This document shows, in pieces, positions 21,461 to 29,117 of a stretch of DNA of 33,300 nt. The stretch covers positions 10,144-43,443 of the forward strand of contig NZ_KE150414.1 of NCBI RefSeq assembly GCF_000411255.1, given 5' to 3'. The DNA is from Paenibacillus sp. HGH0039 (GTDB taxonomy: Bacteria > Bacillota > Bacilli > Paenibacillales > NBRC-103111). Under the pieces are notes generated by a model, which saw nothing but the letters and a program-made list of their open reading frames with translations, was not told the origin of the DNA and searched no databases. Position 1 is the stretch's first letter; each line of letters opens with the position of its first letter. The position numbers were made by a program, and so were the translations under genes.

Positions 21461-21637
21461 GGCTCTCTCCCTTAGAACAGTTTTTGCAATAGCATTAATA
21501 GTACATTTCTTCCATAATTGTATTATTAAAGTATCACACCACGTAATGCTACCAAATATTTACATGGTAGTCAATGGTAATTATATTAGGTGGACATCGC
21601 TTTCATTTGCTGCATTGTGCTTGGTTGTTGTGTTAGG

Positions 21638-21672
21638 GGACCGGTAGTATCTTGCAATGCCGGTCCTATTTT
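21638..21672 (+). terminator. Hairpin, possible rightward terminator
   Basis: GGACCGG (21638-21644) pairs with CCGGTCC (21660-21666), followed by TATTTT. No rightward gene is seen before it; the stretch 21461-21637 holds the promoter region of the secreted-protein gene. Confidence 0.5.
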
Positions 21673-21695
21673 AGTTACTTTGTCCAGAAATGAAA

Positions 21696-21735
21696 CAAAA
21701 AAAGCCCTGCAGTCTACATGAGACTTTACAGAGCT
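21696..21735 (-). terminator. Intrinsic terminator of the toxin-antitoxin operon
   Basis: Read leftward, AAGCTCTGTAAAGTCT pairs with AGACTGCAGGGCTT with small mismatches, followed by seven T. It lies just after the vapC stop. Confidence 0.75.
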
Positions 21736-21746
21736 TCGTTGCCTGG

Positions 21747-22178
21747 TTATTCAACTTCGAGTTCTTCTATACTGATACATTTGATTTCTTCAACGTCTTT
21801 AAGCCTCAAATCATTGGTAACAAACGCTTCAGCATGCCCTTCTATAGCAGTAGCCAAAATTAATGCGTCCGGAGTTTTCATTCCATATGTGGCCCTTAAT
21901 GCAGCTGCTCTTTGGGCTACAACATCGTTTACAGGTAGTAACTCAAGATTCGGAAAATGGGAAAACAGAACTTTATATCTGTTGGCTATGTTCGACTGTC
22001 CCTCTTTTAGAGGTTTAACTAAAATTTCTGTAAGAGTAACTGTTGAAGCTAAAGCGATTATCTTCCCCTGTTCGACTAAATCCAGTATTTTTTTGGATTT
22101 CTCACCATACTGCGGATGTTTTTCAAACACATATATAAAAATATTCGTATCTAAGCATACCCGATATATGTCCGACAT
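21747..22178 (-). CDS. vapC: VapC-type PIN-domain toxin
   Basis: 143 residues from the ATG at 22178 (GTG 22184 or TTG 22187 are possible earlier starts). PIN-domain acidic residues are present: Asp in VCLDTNIFIYVFE, Glu in VTLTEILVKPL, Asp in MKTPDALILATAI and Asp in FVTNDLRLKDVEE. PIN toxins are Mg-dependent RNases, often cutting initiator tRNA or rRNA. The antitoxin gene upstream ends 2 bp before this ATG, so the pair is coupled. It likely stabilises the replicon. Confidence 0.88.
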   Translation of the reverse strand: MSDIYRVCLDTNIFIYVFEKHPQYGEKSKKILDLVEQGKIIALASTVTLTEILVKPLKEGQSNIANRYKVLFSHFPNLELLPVNDVVAQRAAALRATYGMKTPDALILATAIEGHAEAFVTNDLRLKDVEEIKCISIEELEVE

Positions 22179-22180
22179 TT

Positions 22181-22435
22181 TCACCAATTTTCACGCTCAT
22201 TCCTGATATATTCATCGCCCGTTTGCTTTTGCCATATCTCTTCACCCAAACCCCAAAGTGCGTCGGAGAAAGATTTAGGTTTAGCTGTTATAGAAACTTG
22301 CTTAGTGTCGGGGTCATAACTCCATATGAGGGTATCACCAATTCCTAATTCTGCTTTCCTTCTAATATCTTCGGGAATGGTTGTCTGATATTTATTCTTC
22401 ACTTCAGATTCACCAGCAATTCTCACTTGTGACAT
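22181..22435 (-). CDS. vapB: AbrB/MazE-type (VapB) antitoxin
   Basis: 84 residues. The swapped-hairpin DNA-binding fold is visible in VKNKYQTTIPEDIRRKAELG followed by GDTLIW. The C-terminal part, DALWGLGEEIWQKQTGDEYI, should wrap the toxin. The start is ATG 22435 with AAAGGTG upstream; an earlier ATG (22459) has no ribosome binding site. An imperfect palindrome, GAGTATACCACACTC (22472-22486), in the promoter region may be its operator. Confidence 0.88.
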   Translation of the reverse strand: MSQVRIAGESEVKNKYQTTIPEDIRRKAELGIGDTLIWSYDPDTKQVSITAKPKSFSDALWGLGEEIWQKQTGDEYIRNERENW

Positions 22436-22595
22436 AATACAATCACACCTTTTCAACATTTTTTATATAGAGTATACCACACTCTGCGAATTGTTACACT
22501 TTTTTAATAAATGTCATACTTTTTATTTTATGTAGTACTAATTTTATTTTTGTACGACTATTTTAAATATTGTCATACAAAATTTAGTATGTTAT

Positions 22596-22631
22596 ATTTA
22601 GGGCACAGAATATCTCTTCTGTGCCCTAAAT
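22596..22631. terminator. Perfect 15-bp hairpin
   Basis: ATTTAGGGCACAGAA (22596-22610) and its exact complement (22617-22631) enclose a 6-nt loop. It lies alone in the gap between the toxin-antitoxin promoter and the gene at 22739. The downstream T run is interrupted (TCGTATTTT), so it could be a weak terminator or a small regulatory hairpin. The rest of the gap is AT-rich without a gene. Confidence 0.5.
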
Positions 22632-22738
22632 TCGTATTTTATTACCCTTAAATGATTACGCTACATACTTAAAACTCGAACAATTTGGGGCACGGAAGAA
22701 TTAAGGCTGTAATTAACTAAAACTGACGAGGTGTAGTA

Positions 22739-23404
22739 ATGAAAAACATTAATGGATTACTCGGAATAAACGACTCATACCAAGCACCAACAAAAATCAT
22801 GGAAATTCTGTACGACCGTAAAAGACGGGAAGAATTATTTATGAAGTTTCTCGAAGCGTTCAACTTTGATGTATCCTATGACTGGTTCCATTATTATTTC
22901 CAAGACGAACATGCTGATCGGAAACAAAAGAAACAAGACTTCACGCCTGTAGGTGTTGCTGACTTGCTCACGGCATTAACTGGTGTGGACGAAGGTACTA
23001 CCTATGATTGTGCAGCAGGAACAGGCGGAATTACGATACGTAAGTGGCAAGCAGGTCGTACACGAACTTCCCTTGTCGAGTATAAGCCGTCCAACTATCT
23101 GTATGTGTGCGAAGAAGTAAGCGATAGAGCAATACCCTTCTTATTATTTAATGTCCTAATACGGGGAATGAACGCAATTATTATTCACTGTGATGTTCTA
23201 TCTCGCAATACGTACGGCGTGTTTTTTGTTCAGAACGATAAGGACAATCCCAATGGATTCTCAAGCCTTAATGTAGTGCCGTACTCCCAAGATTTAGCTA
23301 GTTTTCTGGCAGTGAAGTTTGTAGAAGAACGTTATTCAAATTTGATTGAGTCGAAAGAATACCCCGCGCATTTATATGATTATAGCAGCAAGCAAGCGAT
23401 ATAG
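22739..23404 (+). CDS. HsdM-like N6-adenine methylase fold, catalytic motif not seen
   Basis: 221 residues. The type I methylase (HsdM) features KKQDFTPVGVADLLTALTG and YDCAAGTGGITIRKW (SAM-binding motif I, near residue 90) are clear, and YVCEEVSDRAIPFLLFNVLI fits the next strand-helix unit. At the position of the catalytic (N/D)PPY/F motif I read YGVFFVQNDKDNPNGFSSLN instead, and no target-recognition domain follows. The protein probably binds SAM but may not methylate. It resembles short HsdM-like proteins of phages. It might act as a decoy or regulator against host restriction, which is speculative. No hsdR or hsdS lies nearby. Confidence 0.75.
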   Translation: MKNINGLLGINDSYQAPTKIMEILYDRKRREELFMKFLEAFNFDVSYDWFHYYFQDEHADRKQKKQDFTPVGVADLLTALTGVDEGTTYDCAAGTGGITIRKWQAGRTRTSLVEYKPSNYLYVCEEVSDRAIPFLLFNVLIRGMNAIIIHCDVLSRNTYGVFFVQNDKDNPNGFSSLNVVPYSQDLASFLAVKFVEERYSNLIESKEYPAHLYDYSSKQAI

Positions 23405-23449
23405 ATCAACCTGGTAATTCAAACTAAAAACGAAGGAGCTCGATGACCT

Positions 23450-23878
23450 ATGCAACAACGTCAACCCATTGATCCATCCAAATTGAAAGTAATTAACCCG
23501 GGGGATTTTGTCACTTTCGAGTTGGTGAATGGATCTTGCTTTAGTGGAGTAATAAAGGAAATTGGAAAGTTTAAATTTGACTATTGGTGGCCTTCTCCGA
23601 GTACTTTCCAGCCAGAAGACATCCACCGCATCAAATTTCATGAAAGAAAGGATGAAACAAAATTACTTTATGTTCTAATCAAATTCTCGAATGAAGATTT
23701 GTTAGATGCAATCGTTTATTCATCGTTTGATCTGGCTAAACAAAATTTCTTTGACTACACAGGAGTTACATACGAGAAATTTGAGAAACGTCTGTCCGCG
23801 GGTGAAGACTATGAAGAAATTCTCGGATACAAATATGCCGGTACGCTGATTAAAACTAGACAAATATTATCTGTTTGA
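23450..23878 (+). CDS. Unknown protein, 142 residues
   Basis: ATG preceded by AAGGAGCTCGATGACC. The N-terminus NPGDFVTFELVNGSCFSGVI looks like a small beta-barrel of SH3 or Hfq/Sm type, with an aromatic patch FKFDYWWPSPSTFQ, and the C-terminal half is helical. The family is not recognised. It sits between the methylase-like gene and the frameshifted zinc-ribbon gene in one rightward run. Confidence 0.6.
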   Translation: MQQRQPIDPSKLKVINPGDFVTFELVNGSCFSGVIKEIGKFKFDYWWPSPSTFQPEDIHRIKFHERKDETKLLYVLIKFSNEDLLDAIVYSSFDLAKQNFFDYTGVTYEKFEKRLSAGEDYEEILGYKYAGTLIKTRQILSV

Positions 23879-23894
23879 TTTTAGGAGAAGCAGC

Positions 23895-24346
23895 ATGGTC
23901 TACGTAAGCTTAAACGGCCACCGCAACACGCCAGAGGTAAATCGAAAATGGATTCATCGAGACACCAGGTATACGCTGTTGCGGGGCATGTATGGGAACG
24001 TATACGAAATCATCGACCATGATCGAAAAGTGCGGTATCGCCAGGATCACCCAATTGTAGACCCTGGCGACTTATTCGATCCGGACGCGCTCTATCTTTT
24101 CATTGTGATTACTGCCAGCAGCGTACAGGTTCTATCCGCCTGGTTCGCTATAAGCTGGTTTACAATTACTTGGTTCGTCCTCACACCAACCCTAAATGGA
24201 TGAAGACAATCACTCACGTTTCATATGCCTGCTGTCCCGGCTGCAATCCAAACGATTTGCCTATTCCGGAACAGCTTAAAGCCTACCATCTTGTCCAACT
24301 TTATCAAGATGATCGGTTAATACATACTCAGCCGCGGCGGACTTAA
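23895..24346 (+). pseudogene. Zinc-ribbon protein gene with a frameshift
   Basis: The frame from ATG 23895 (AGGAGAAG upstream) reads TRYTLLRGMYGNVYEIIDHD sensibly up to DLFDPDAL near 24090, then becomes an unlikely hydrophobic tail ending at 24203. The -1 frame continues the sense as SFHCDYCQQRTGSIRLVRYK, then SYACCPGCNPNDLPIP, and stops at 24346. Joined, they give about 150 residues with a CxxC...CPxC zinc ribbon. Both frames are open around 24050-24110, and no slippery heptamer is seen. A 1-nt insertion, a 2-nt deletion or a sequencing error is likely. Confidence 0.65.
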
Positions 24347-24355
24347 AGAAGAGAG

Positions 24356-24387
24356 TAGGCTGCCGAATTGAGGCAGCCTATTTCTTT
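24356..24387 (+). terminator. Intrinsic terminator
   Basis: TAGGCTGCC (24356-24364) pairs with GGCAGCCTA (24372-24380), followed by TTTCTTTG. It separates the 22739-24346 run from the methyltransferase gene. Confidence 0.85.
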
Positions 24388-24424
24388 GTTAGAGACTACT
24401 ATGAAATGAATGGGGAGGCTTCCA

Positions 24425-25831
24425 GTGATATTACAAAAGGAAGTATCATGCGATCAATTTTGTGGTGGCGGTGGTGTAGGGATCGGTTACGAGGAAGCAA
24501 CAGGTTCAAGCTTTGATCACGCAATAAATCACGATTCAGACTCAATCGGAATGCACCAGGTGAACCATCCCTATACGACACATCATCAGGAAGATGTATG
24601 GCTAGTTAACCCTTATGACTTGGCCGCCGGCCGATCAGTGGCGCTTAATTGGCTAAGTCCATCATGTACCCATCACAGCGTAGCTGCAGGGGGAGTGCCC
24701 AAAAACAAACAACTGCGCGGACAAGCTTGGCTTGCTGTAAGATGGGCGGCAACAGTCAAACCGAGAGTTCAAATTTTGGAAAATGTTAAGGAATTTAGAT
24801 CCTGGGGGCCCCTGCTTGAGAATGGGCAGCCTGATCCTGAGAGGAAAGGTGAAACCTATAAAAGGTTCATCGCCGCTATGATCCGACATGGTTATGAAGT
24901 TGAAACCAAAATACTAAAGGCTTGTGATTATGGAGCACCCACCGGCCGTGAAAGATTATTCATGGCAATGCGCCGTGACGGCCGCCCTATTGTTTGGCCA
25001 GAGCCCACTCACGGAGATCCTAAAAGCGAGGCAGTCCGTTCCGGCCGGCTCCTTCCGTGGCGATCAGCAGGTGAAATAATCGACTGGTCAATCGAGTGCC
25101 CATCCATCTTCACGCGTAAACGGCCATTAGTAGCAAAAACTCTACGTCGAATTGCCCGGGGACTAAGGCGGTTCGTGCTCGAAACAGACGAGCCTTACTT
25201 TGTTCCTTCCCACGCTGCGGTTGGGAACCTTACTAATCAATCGGACTCAGTTCTTGCCTTCTTATCAAAATATTATGGGGAAGTCTCCCCGGGAGAGGCA
25301 CGCGGACAAAGTCTTTATGATCCGCTGCATACAATCAGCACAGCTAACCGATTTGCACTGGTTACGAGTCACCTGGTCAAGTTCAGAGGAGATAATTACG
25401 GATCATCAACGGCAGCTCCACTGCCGACAATATCCGCGCAGGGAAATCATGCTGGAGAAGTGCGAGCCCTCCTTATTAAATATTATGGGGAAGGGATCGG
25501 GCAGAACCTTCATGATCCTCTGCATACGATACCGACTAAGGACAGATTCGGGCTGGTTTTAATTAAAGGGGATCTGTATCAAATTGTCGACATAGGGTTT
25601 CGCATGCTACAACCACATGAGCTATTTGCAGCTCAAGGTTTCCCTTCCGACTACATCATTGATCGAGATGCTTCCGGCAAAAAACTTTCAAAGTCATCCC
25701 AAATTGCACGCTGCGGAAACTCCGTTCCGCCGGCCTTCGCTAAGGCTCTTATTGAAGCGAATCTTCCCGAGCTGTGCGTGAATAAAAAGTCTTATAAATC
25801 AGAGTACCAATACGAACTACAGTTAATGTAA
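24425..25831 (+). CDS. DNA cytosine-C5 methyltransferase (orphan)
   Basis: 468 residues from GTG 24425, which has GGGGAGG 6-7 nt upstream; ATG 24410 lacks a site. Motif I is CDQFCGGGGVGIGYEEATG. The catalytic loop is LSPSCTHHS, with Cys in place of the usual PCQ setting, as in many phage enzymes. ENV appears in ILENVKEF, motif VIII in YGAPTGRERLFM, and the C-terminal motifs are LQPHELFAAQGFPSDYI and RCGNSVPPAFAKAL. The recognition region repeats a unit KYYGE...DPLHTI...RFxLV twice. No restriction enzyme gene is adjacent, so it probably protects the element or regulates it. Specificity cannot be read from sequence. Confidence 0.93.
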   Translation: MILQKEVSCDQFCGGGGVGIGYEEATGSSFDHAINHDSDSIGMHQVNHPYTTHHQEDVWLVNPYDLAAGRSVALNWLSPSCTHHSVAAGGVPKNKQLRGQAWLAVRWAATVKPRVQILENVKEFRSWGPLLENGQPDPERKGETYKRFIAAMIRHGYEVETKILKACDYGAPTGRERLFMAMRRDGRPIVWPEPTHGDPKSEAVRSGRLLPWRSAGEIIDWSIECPSIFTRKRPLVAKTLRRIARGLRRFVLETDEPYFVPSHAAVGNLTNQSDSVLAFLSKYYGEVSPGEARGQSLYDPLHTISTANRFALVTSHLVKFRGDNYGSSTAAPLPTISAQGNHAGEVRALLIKYYGEGIGQNLHDPLHTIPTKDRFGLVLIKGDLYQIVDIGFRMLQPHELFAAQGFPSDYIIDRDASGKKLSKSSQIARCGNSVPPAFAKALIEANLPELCVNKKSYKSEYQYELQLM

Positions 25832-26058
25832 AGGTTGGCAGTTAAGACTCTGTTCAAAGAGAATTAATTGCCGACAACGGAATATTCTTGTCCATACTTT
25901 TTCAAATATTTAGACAAACTACATGCTATGATGTAATTAAAAGACATAGCGGCAAAATTATGTTTTCACTCTTGTTTTCACTCTAGTGTATGCAAAAAAA
26001 TAGTAGCATACTGCATTACTCGAAGATTATTTTACAATGTAATTCAGGAGGAAAGTCC
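25832..26058. other. Intergenic region with hairpins and a tandem motif
   Basis: A two-part stem (GTTGGCAGTTAA with TTAATTGCCGAC, enclosing CTCT/AGAG) follows the methyltransferase gene but has no T tract. Next come a direct repeat TGTTTTCACTCT (twice, near 25961-25984) and a hairpin GTATGC/GCATAC near 25987-26016, probably the control region of the small genes that follow. Confidence 0.4.
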
Positions 26059-26151
26059 ATGGGGTTTGAAATCATTAAAAATTTTATGGTTCTAGTGGTG
26101 CTTGTCATGTTTGTTTGGCTGGCCTGGGAACTTGTTAGACCCGTTTATTGA
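26059..26151 (+). CDS. 30-residue single-helix membrane peptide
   Basis: The ATG has an excellent site (AGGAGGAAAGTCC). The product is MGFEIIKNF, then a hydrophobic helix VLVVLVMFVWLAWEL, then VRPVY. The size and layout resemble toxic or regulatory membrane micropeptides. It has no family I know. The strong ribosome binding site and its place at the head of a run of tiny genes support it. Confidence 0.65.
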   Translation: MGFEIIKNFMVLVVLVMFVWLAWELVRPVY

Positions 26152-26212
26152 GGCTTATATAGCAATGTTGAACTTGTTCGGAAATATGTAGCACAAAAGT
26201 GAGGAATGAGCG

Positions 26213-26374
26213 ATGGGTCCAGGTAGACCAGCGCAAGTTTGTGAAACCGAAGAACTGGTTCAAGAGTTTGAGGTGGCCAGCCGCGGTGAAGATTACGAAT
26301 TTGCCTTGTGTGCGCTCTACAAGTTGGTAAAAATGAATAAAGTGCCAAAAGACATGGGGGCTACCAATGTTTAA
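26213..26374 (+). CDS. Small unknown protein, 53 residues
   Basis: ATG 26213 with GAGGAAT upstream. The product starts MGPGRPAQVCETEELVQEFE and continues as an amphipathic helix with YEFALCALYKLVKMNKV. Its stop overlaps the next start by 8 bp, so translation is coupled. The family is unknown. Confidence 0.65.
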   Translation: MGPGRPAQVCETEELVQEFEVASRGEDYEFALCALYKLVKMNKVPKDMGATNV

Positions 26375-26675
26375 TATCTCTGAAGTAAAATCTCTAGAAA
26401 ATGAGCTAACAAAAGATGAATGGGCAGCGATAGAGTCCTGTCTATATCAAAAAGTTAAAAAAGCGGCATCCGCTGTTGAACATGCAATAAAGAGTTCAGA
26501 CAAGGCTACAGCTTCCATATTCAAACGTGAGCTAGATGTAGCTTACTCAGCATTTGAAAAAGTCGCATTTATTGTTTATGTCCTTTCTAAAAAAGAATCT
26601 GTACAAAGTTTGAGCAGAGTAGAGTTTTTAGAAAAATTAAAGAAAGATATGAGGCAAGAATTTAGTGTAATTTAA
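26367..26675 (+). CDS. Unknown all-helical protein, 102 residues
   Basis: ATG 26367 lies inside the end of the previous gene, with GGGGGCT upstream. Four helices are apparent, for example LTKDEWAAIESCLYQKVKKA and TASIFKRELDVAYSAFEKVA. It has no motif I recognise. Coupling to the 53-residue gene suggests the two work together. Confidence 0.7.
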   Translation: MFNISEVKSLENELTKDEWAAIESCLYQKVKKAASAVEHAIKSSDKATASIFKRELDVAYSAFEKVAFIVYVLSKKESVQSLSRVEFLEKLKKDMRQEFSVI

Positions 26676-26747
26676 CATAAAATATCTGAAAAAATGTGTT
26701 TGACCTTTTACTTAAATGAGTTGTGATTCTATGAGGAAACTTATCGG

Positions 26748-26936
26748 TCCTGTATTGGAGGTAAGAAGAATGAAGGAAGAAATGGATAAAAAAACGAGAG
26801 AGCTTTTAACGGAGTCAAGAAAATTTGGTATAAGCAATATTCTTGGCCAGTGCAGCACCTGTCAGAAATACAAAGCGATTCATAACGTCTTAGATGGAAA
26901 AAAGGTTTGTACGGATTGTTATACAACTTAATGAAT
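26748..26936. repeat. 189-bp direct repeat, copy 1
   Basis: This stretch and 28899-29087 are about 97% identical (some six differences), exactly 2151 bp apart, and each carries the ribosome binding site and whole gene of a 53-residue zinc-ribbon protein. A short TCTATGAGGAAAC upstream is also shared. Recombination between the copies would delete 26937-29087. Confidence 0.92.
26770..26931 (+). CDS. Small zinc-ribbon protein, copy 1
   Basis: 53 residues from ATG 26770, eight bases after GGAGG; a longer open frame from 26716 lacks a site. A charged helix (KEEMDKKTRELLTESRKFG) precedes a zinc ribbon with CSTCQKY and VCTDCY. Such single-ribbon proteins may bind nucleic acid or a protein partner. 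The other copy (28921) differs by only two residues, one in the ribbon loop and one at the end. No family name is known to me. Confidence 0.75.
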   Translation: MKEEMDKKTRELLTESRKFGISNILGQCSTCQKYKAIHNVLDGKKVCTDCYTT

Positions 26937-27011
26937 TAACAAGGGTGTTATTCGACGCTTGGGAGTGGGCGGCTGAAAGGCAGCGTCAAGTATCTTAATA
27001 AGGGGCGTGCA

Positions 27012-27602
27012 TTGTTAATGAATAGCGTTGAAGATCTATATGATAAGGTGCTTTATTACAAAGGAAGGGTCTGGACAATCTATGCCCTTGACGGGAACCA
27101 CGATGGCGTTTTCGCTTTCCAAGGTTTGAAACCTTATACTTCATTCAAATACGACTCGTATAGCCACGATAGAAACATCTCATATTTAAAGATGGCAGAA
27201 GCATTAGAGTGTATTATCGAGGAAGAAAAGATTGCAGAGTGCGTCCATCTTGAGAGGAAAGCGGACGCTAAGAAACTGAGCAAAAAGATGGCTGTAGACT
27301 TCCTTGCCCATCTTACTGGTCATACTGTTGGGAAGATCGACGGTGAAGTTGAGGAGCAACACAATGGTTTCACGGTCGTGCTAGGACAGGTGCGTTACGA
27401 TCTTTGGAAGATGGACGGCAGGTTACATTTGCACCATTACATGCATGGGACTACCACTGGAACGACTTTTGACTTTGTTACATGGAAGGTCGACACCAAC
27501 TATGAGGACAAGCAGCGTAGACAATCTCAGCGAGAAGAAAAAGAATTGATTATCGAAGAGTACAAACATTATCACCATTGTAAATGTGATGCAACAAAAT
27601 GA
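27012..27602 (+). CDS. Unknown protein with His/Cys-rich tail
   Basis: 196 residues from TTG 27012 (AGGGG six bases upstream); ATG 27018, two codons later, is also possible. It contains KVLYYKGRVWTIYALDGNHD, a lysine-rich helix (ERKADAKKLSKKMAVDFLAH), and LHLHHYMHGTTTGTTFDFVT near residue 143. A charged helix ends HYHHCKCDATK, which could bind metal. It is not recognised as a family. It lies between the two zinc-ribbon copies, so it would be lost if they recombined. The next gene overlaps its stop. Confidence 0.65.
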   Translation: MLMNSVEDLYDKVLYYKGRVWTIYALDGNHDGVFAFQGLKPYTSFKYDSYSHDRNISYLKMAEALECIIEEEKIAECVHLERKADAKKLSKKMAVDFLAHLTGHTVGKIDGEVEEQHNGFTVVLGQVRYDLWKMDGRLHLHHYMHGTTTGTTFDFVTWKVDTNYEDKQRRQSQREEKELIIEEYKHYHHCKCDATK

Positions 27603-27727
27603 ACAGGGAACTGACTGACATACGGATGATACCGGATCCGATTCCGGCAAAAGGGCAGCAGGGATTGTGGAACTGGAATGACGGACAGCTTGAACAACTG
27701 AAATACATGGGAATCGTGTACATGTAA
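27599..27727 (+). CDS. Small unknown protein, 42 residues
   Basis: The ATG overlaps the previous stop (ATGA), so translation is probably coupled; there is no separate ribosome binding site. The product (MNRELTDIRMIPDPIPAKGQ then LWNWNDGQLEQLKYMGIVYM) has no family I know. It stops 8 bp before the convergent gene's end. Confidence 0.5.
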   Translation: MNRELTDIRMIPDPIPAKGQQGLWNWNDGQLEQLKYMGIVYM

Positions 27728-27735
27728 ATATCGAA

Positions 27736-28497
27736 CTACTTCGTTGTAGTGGCATTATGCAACGAACGGAAATAATCTGCATACCCTGAGTAAACACCTA
27801 ATTGAATTAAATTGTCTATTTCAATCCAATCAGCCTCCGGGAGAGTTATCGTAATTGGTTTTTTTACTCCAAGACTCTTACGTCCTGCGCCATTACGTTT
27901 GCCACCACGCCTAGGTGTGGCCGCCGACACCGGTTCTTGCTTGGGCAAAGAGTCGATCCGTTTATCAATCTCGGACATGTAAATATTCGCTAATTCTATG
28001 TAACTGCCAGCGGGAATTTTTTTGTCGAGAAACAACAAATTCATTTTCGTAATTTTAATTTCCATACCGTTATAAAAGCGAAAATCATTTTTTTGCTTAA
28101 TTTGTTGGTCAATCAGAATTATGGTTCGTCTCGTAGCTTCCATAGTTTGTTCCGGCGTATGTCCGGCAGGCAAACTTTTTTGAAATGGGATGTATTTTTC
28201 AATATCCTCAAGCAATTCGGGATAAAGACCATCGCAGTATTGTTGCTTGGTTTTCGGAGCGAGTTCTTTGGTCAGAAAGTCGAACTGAGATTCTAAACTA
28301 TCGTAGTCAAAATTAAATTTCCACATTAGCTCCGGGCTCCAAAGAACATCAGCGTTTTTTGAGGGAATTTGGGTGGCAAACTGCTTGATGAATGCTTTCA
28401 TTTGGGCATCAGCATAGTAAGCCTGGCTCAGTTGATTTGCTTCAGCCTTCATTTTCCGTAGCTCAGCAAGCTTTTTATTAAAAAGTTTAATAGACAT
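27736..28497 (-). CDS. DNA-binding protein with ribbon-helix-helix-like C-terminus
   Basis: 253 residues from ATG 28497 (AAGGTGGTG upstream). The N-terminal 190 residues are long helices (KKLAELRKMKAEANQLSQAY near the start). The C-terminal 60 have a basic hook, RRGGKRNGAGRKSLG, then KKPITITLPEADWIEIDNLI and YADYFRSL, the strand-helix-helix pattern of ribbon-helix-helix DNA-binding proteins. The large helical part could be for oligomerisation. It is the best candidate in the window for a plasmid partition or copy-control DNA binder, perhaps acting on the 11-bp iterons at 31391, but that link is inference. Confidence 0.65.
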   Translation of the reverse strand: MSIKLFNKKLAELRKMKAEANQLSQAYYADAQMKAFIKQFATQIPSKNADVLWSPELMWKFNFDYDSLESQFDFLTKELAPKTKQQYCDGLYPELLEDIEKYIPFQKSLPAGHTPEQTMEATRRTIILIDQQIKQKNDFRFYNGMEIKITKMNLLFLDKKIPAGSYIELANIYMSEIDKRIDSLPKQEPVSAATPRRGGKRNGAGRKSLGVKKPITITLPEADWIEIDNLIQLGVYSGYADYFRSLHNATTTK

Positions 28498-28625
28498 TTT
28501 TAAAGCACCACCTTTTTGAAATAGATTTCCTAAATCAATAATATCACGAACAATTGAATTAGACAATCTAAATCAAAATCGAAAAACATTGCTTAAAACT
28601 TACAGTTAAGGGGGGGATTACCCTA

Positions 28626-28820
28626 TTGCAAATTATTGGTTGGCTAGTATATTTTGCAGGTACTGACCATGATCCAGAAGCAATGAAGGCACTCATGAGT
28701 ATCCCGGTCACTGAAATTATAAATCCTACTCTAAAAACAGACTTACTTAAAGTTTTTAATGATGGTTGCTCTGACGCTGCTCATACTCATGGGAATTACA
28801 TCAGCCTTGCATATCATTAG
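28626..28820 (+). CDS. Small unknown protein, 64 residues
   Basis: Start TTG 28626 follows GGGGGG by about 9 nt. It reads QIIGWLVYFAGTDHDPEAMK, then PVTEIINPTLKTDLLKVFND, and ends HTHGNYISLAYH. No family is recognised. It diverges from the 28497 gene. The start codon is the only candidate in frame with a good site. Confidence 0.5.
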   Translation: MQIIGWLVYFAGTDHDPEAMKALMSIPVTEIINPTLKTDLLKVFNDGCSDAAHTHGNYISLAYH

Positions 28821-28898
28821 TGAGAGCAGACGAAGGTGTGCGTGCGATAAGAAGAGATGAACCTCTATGAGGAAACGAATCGCACAAAATGAATATAG

Positions 28899-29087
28899 TC
28901 CTGTATTGGAGGTAAGAAGAATGAAGGAAGAAATGGATAAAAAAACGAGAGAGCTTCTAACTGAGTCAAGAAAATTTGGTATAAGCAATATTCTTGGCCA
29001 GTGCAGTACCTGTCAGAAATACAAAGCGATTCATAACTTCTTAGATGGAAAAAAGGTTTGTACGGATTGTTATACATCATAATGAAT
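28899..29087. repeat. 189-bp direct repeat, copy 2
   Basis: Second copy of the repeat at 26748-26936, same orientation. Differences cluster at silent or weakly selected positions in the zinc-ribbon gene, pointing to recent duplication or gene conversion with selection on the protein. Confidence 0.92.
28921..29082 (+). CDS. Small zinc-ribbon protein, copy 2
   Basis: 53 residues from ATG 28921 after GGAGG, nearly identical to the protein at 26770 (IHNF in place of IHNV and a final TS in place of TT). All four ribbon cysteines (CSTC, CTDC) are kept. The preceding sequence (CTCTATGAGGAAAC) is also partly shared. Confidence 0.75.
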   Translation: MKEEMDKKTRELLTESRKFGISNILGQCSTCQKYKAIHNFLDGKKVCTDCYTS

Positions 29088-29117
29088 AAGTTGAAACGAC
29101 GAAAGTAGGTTGGCTTA

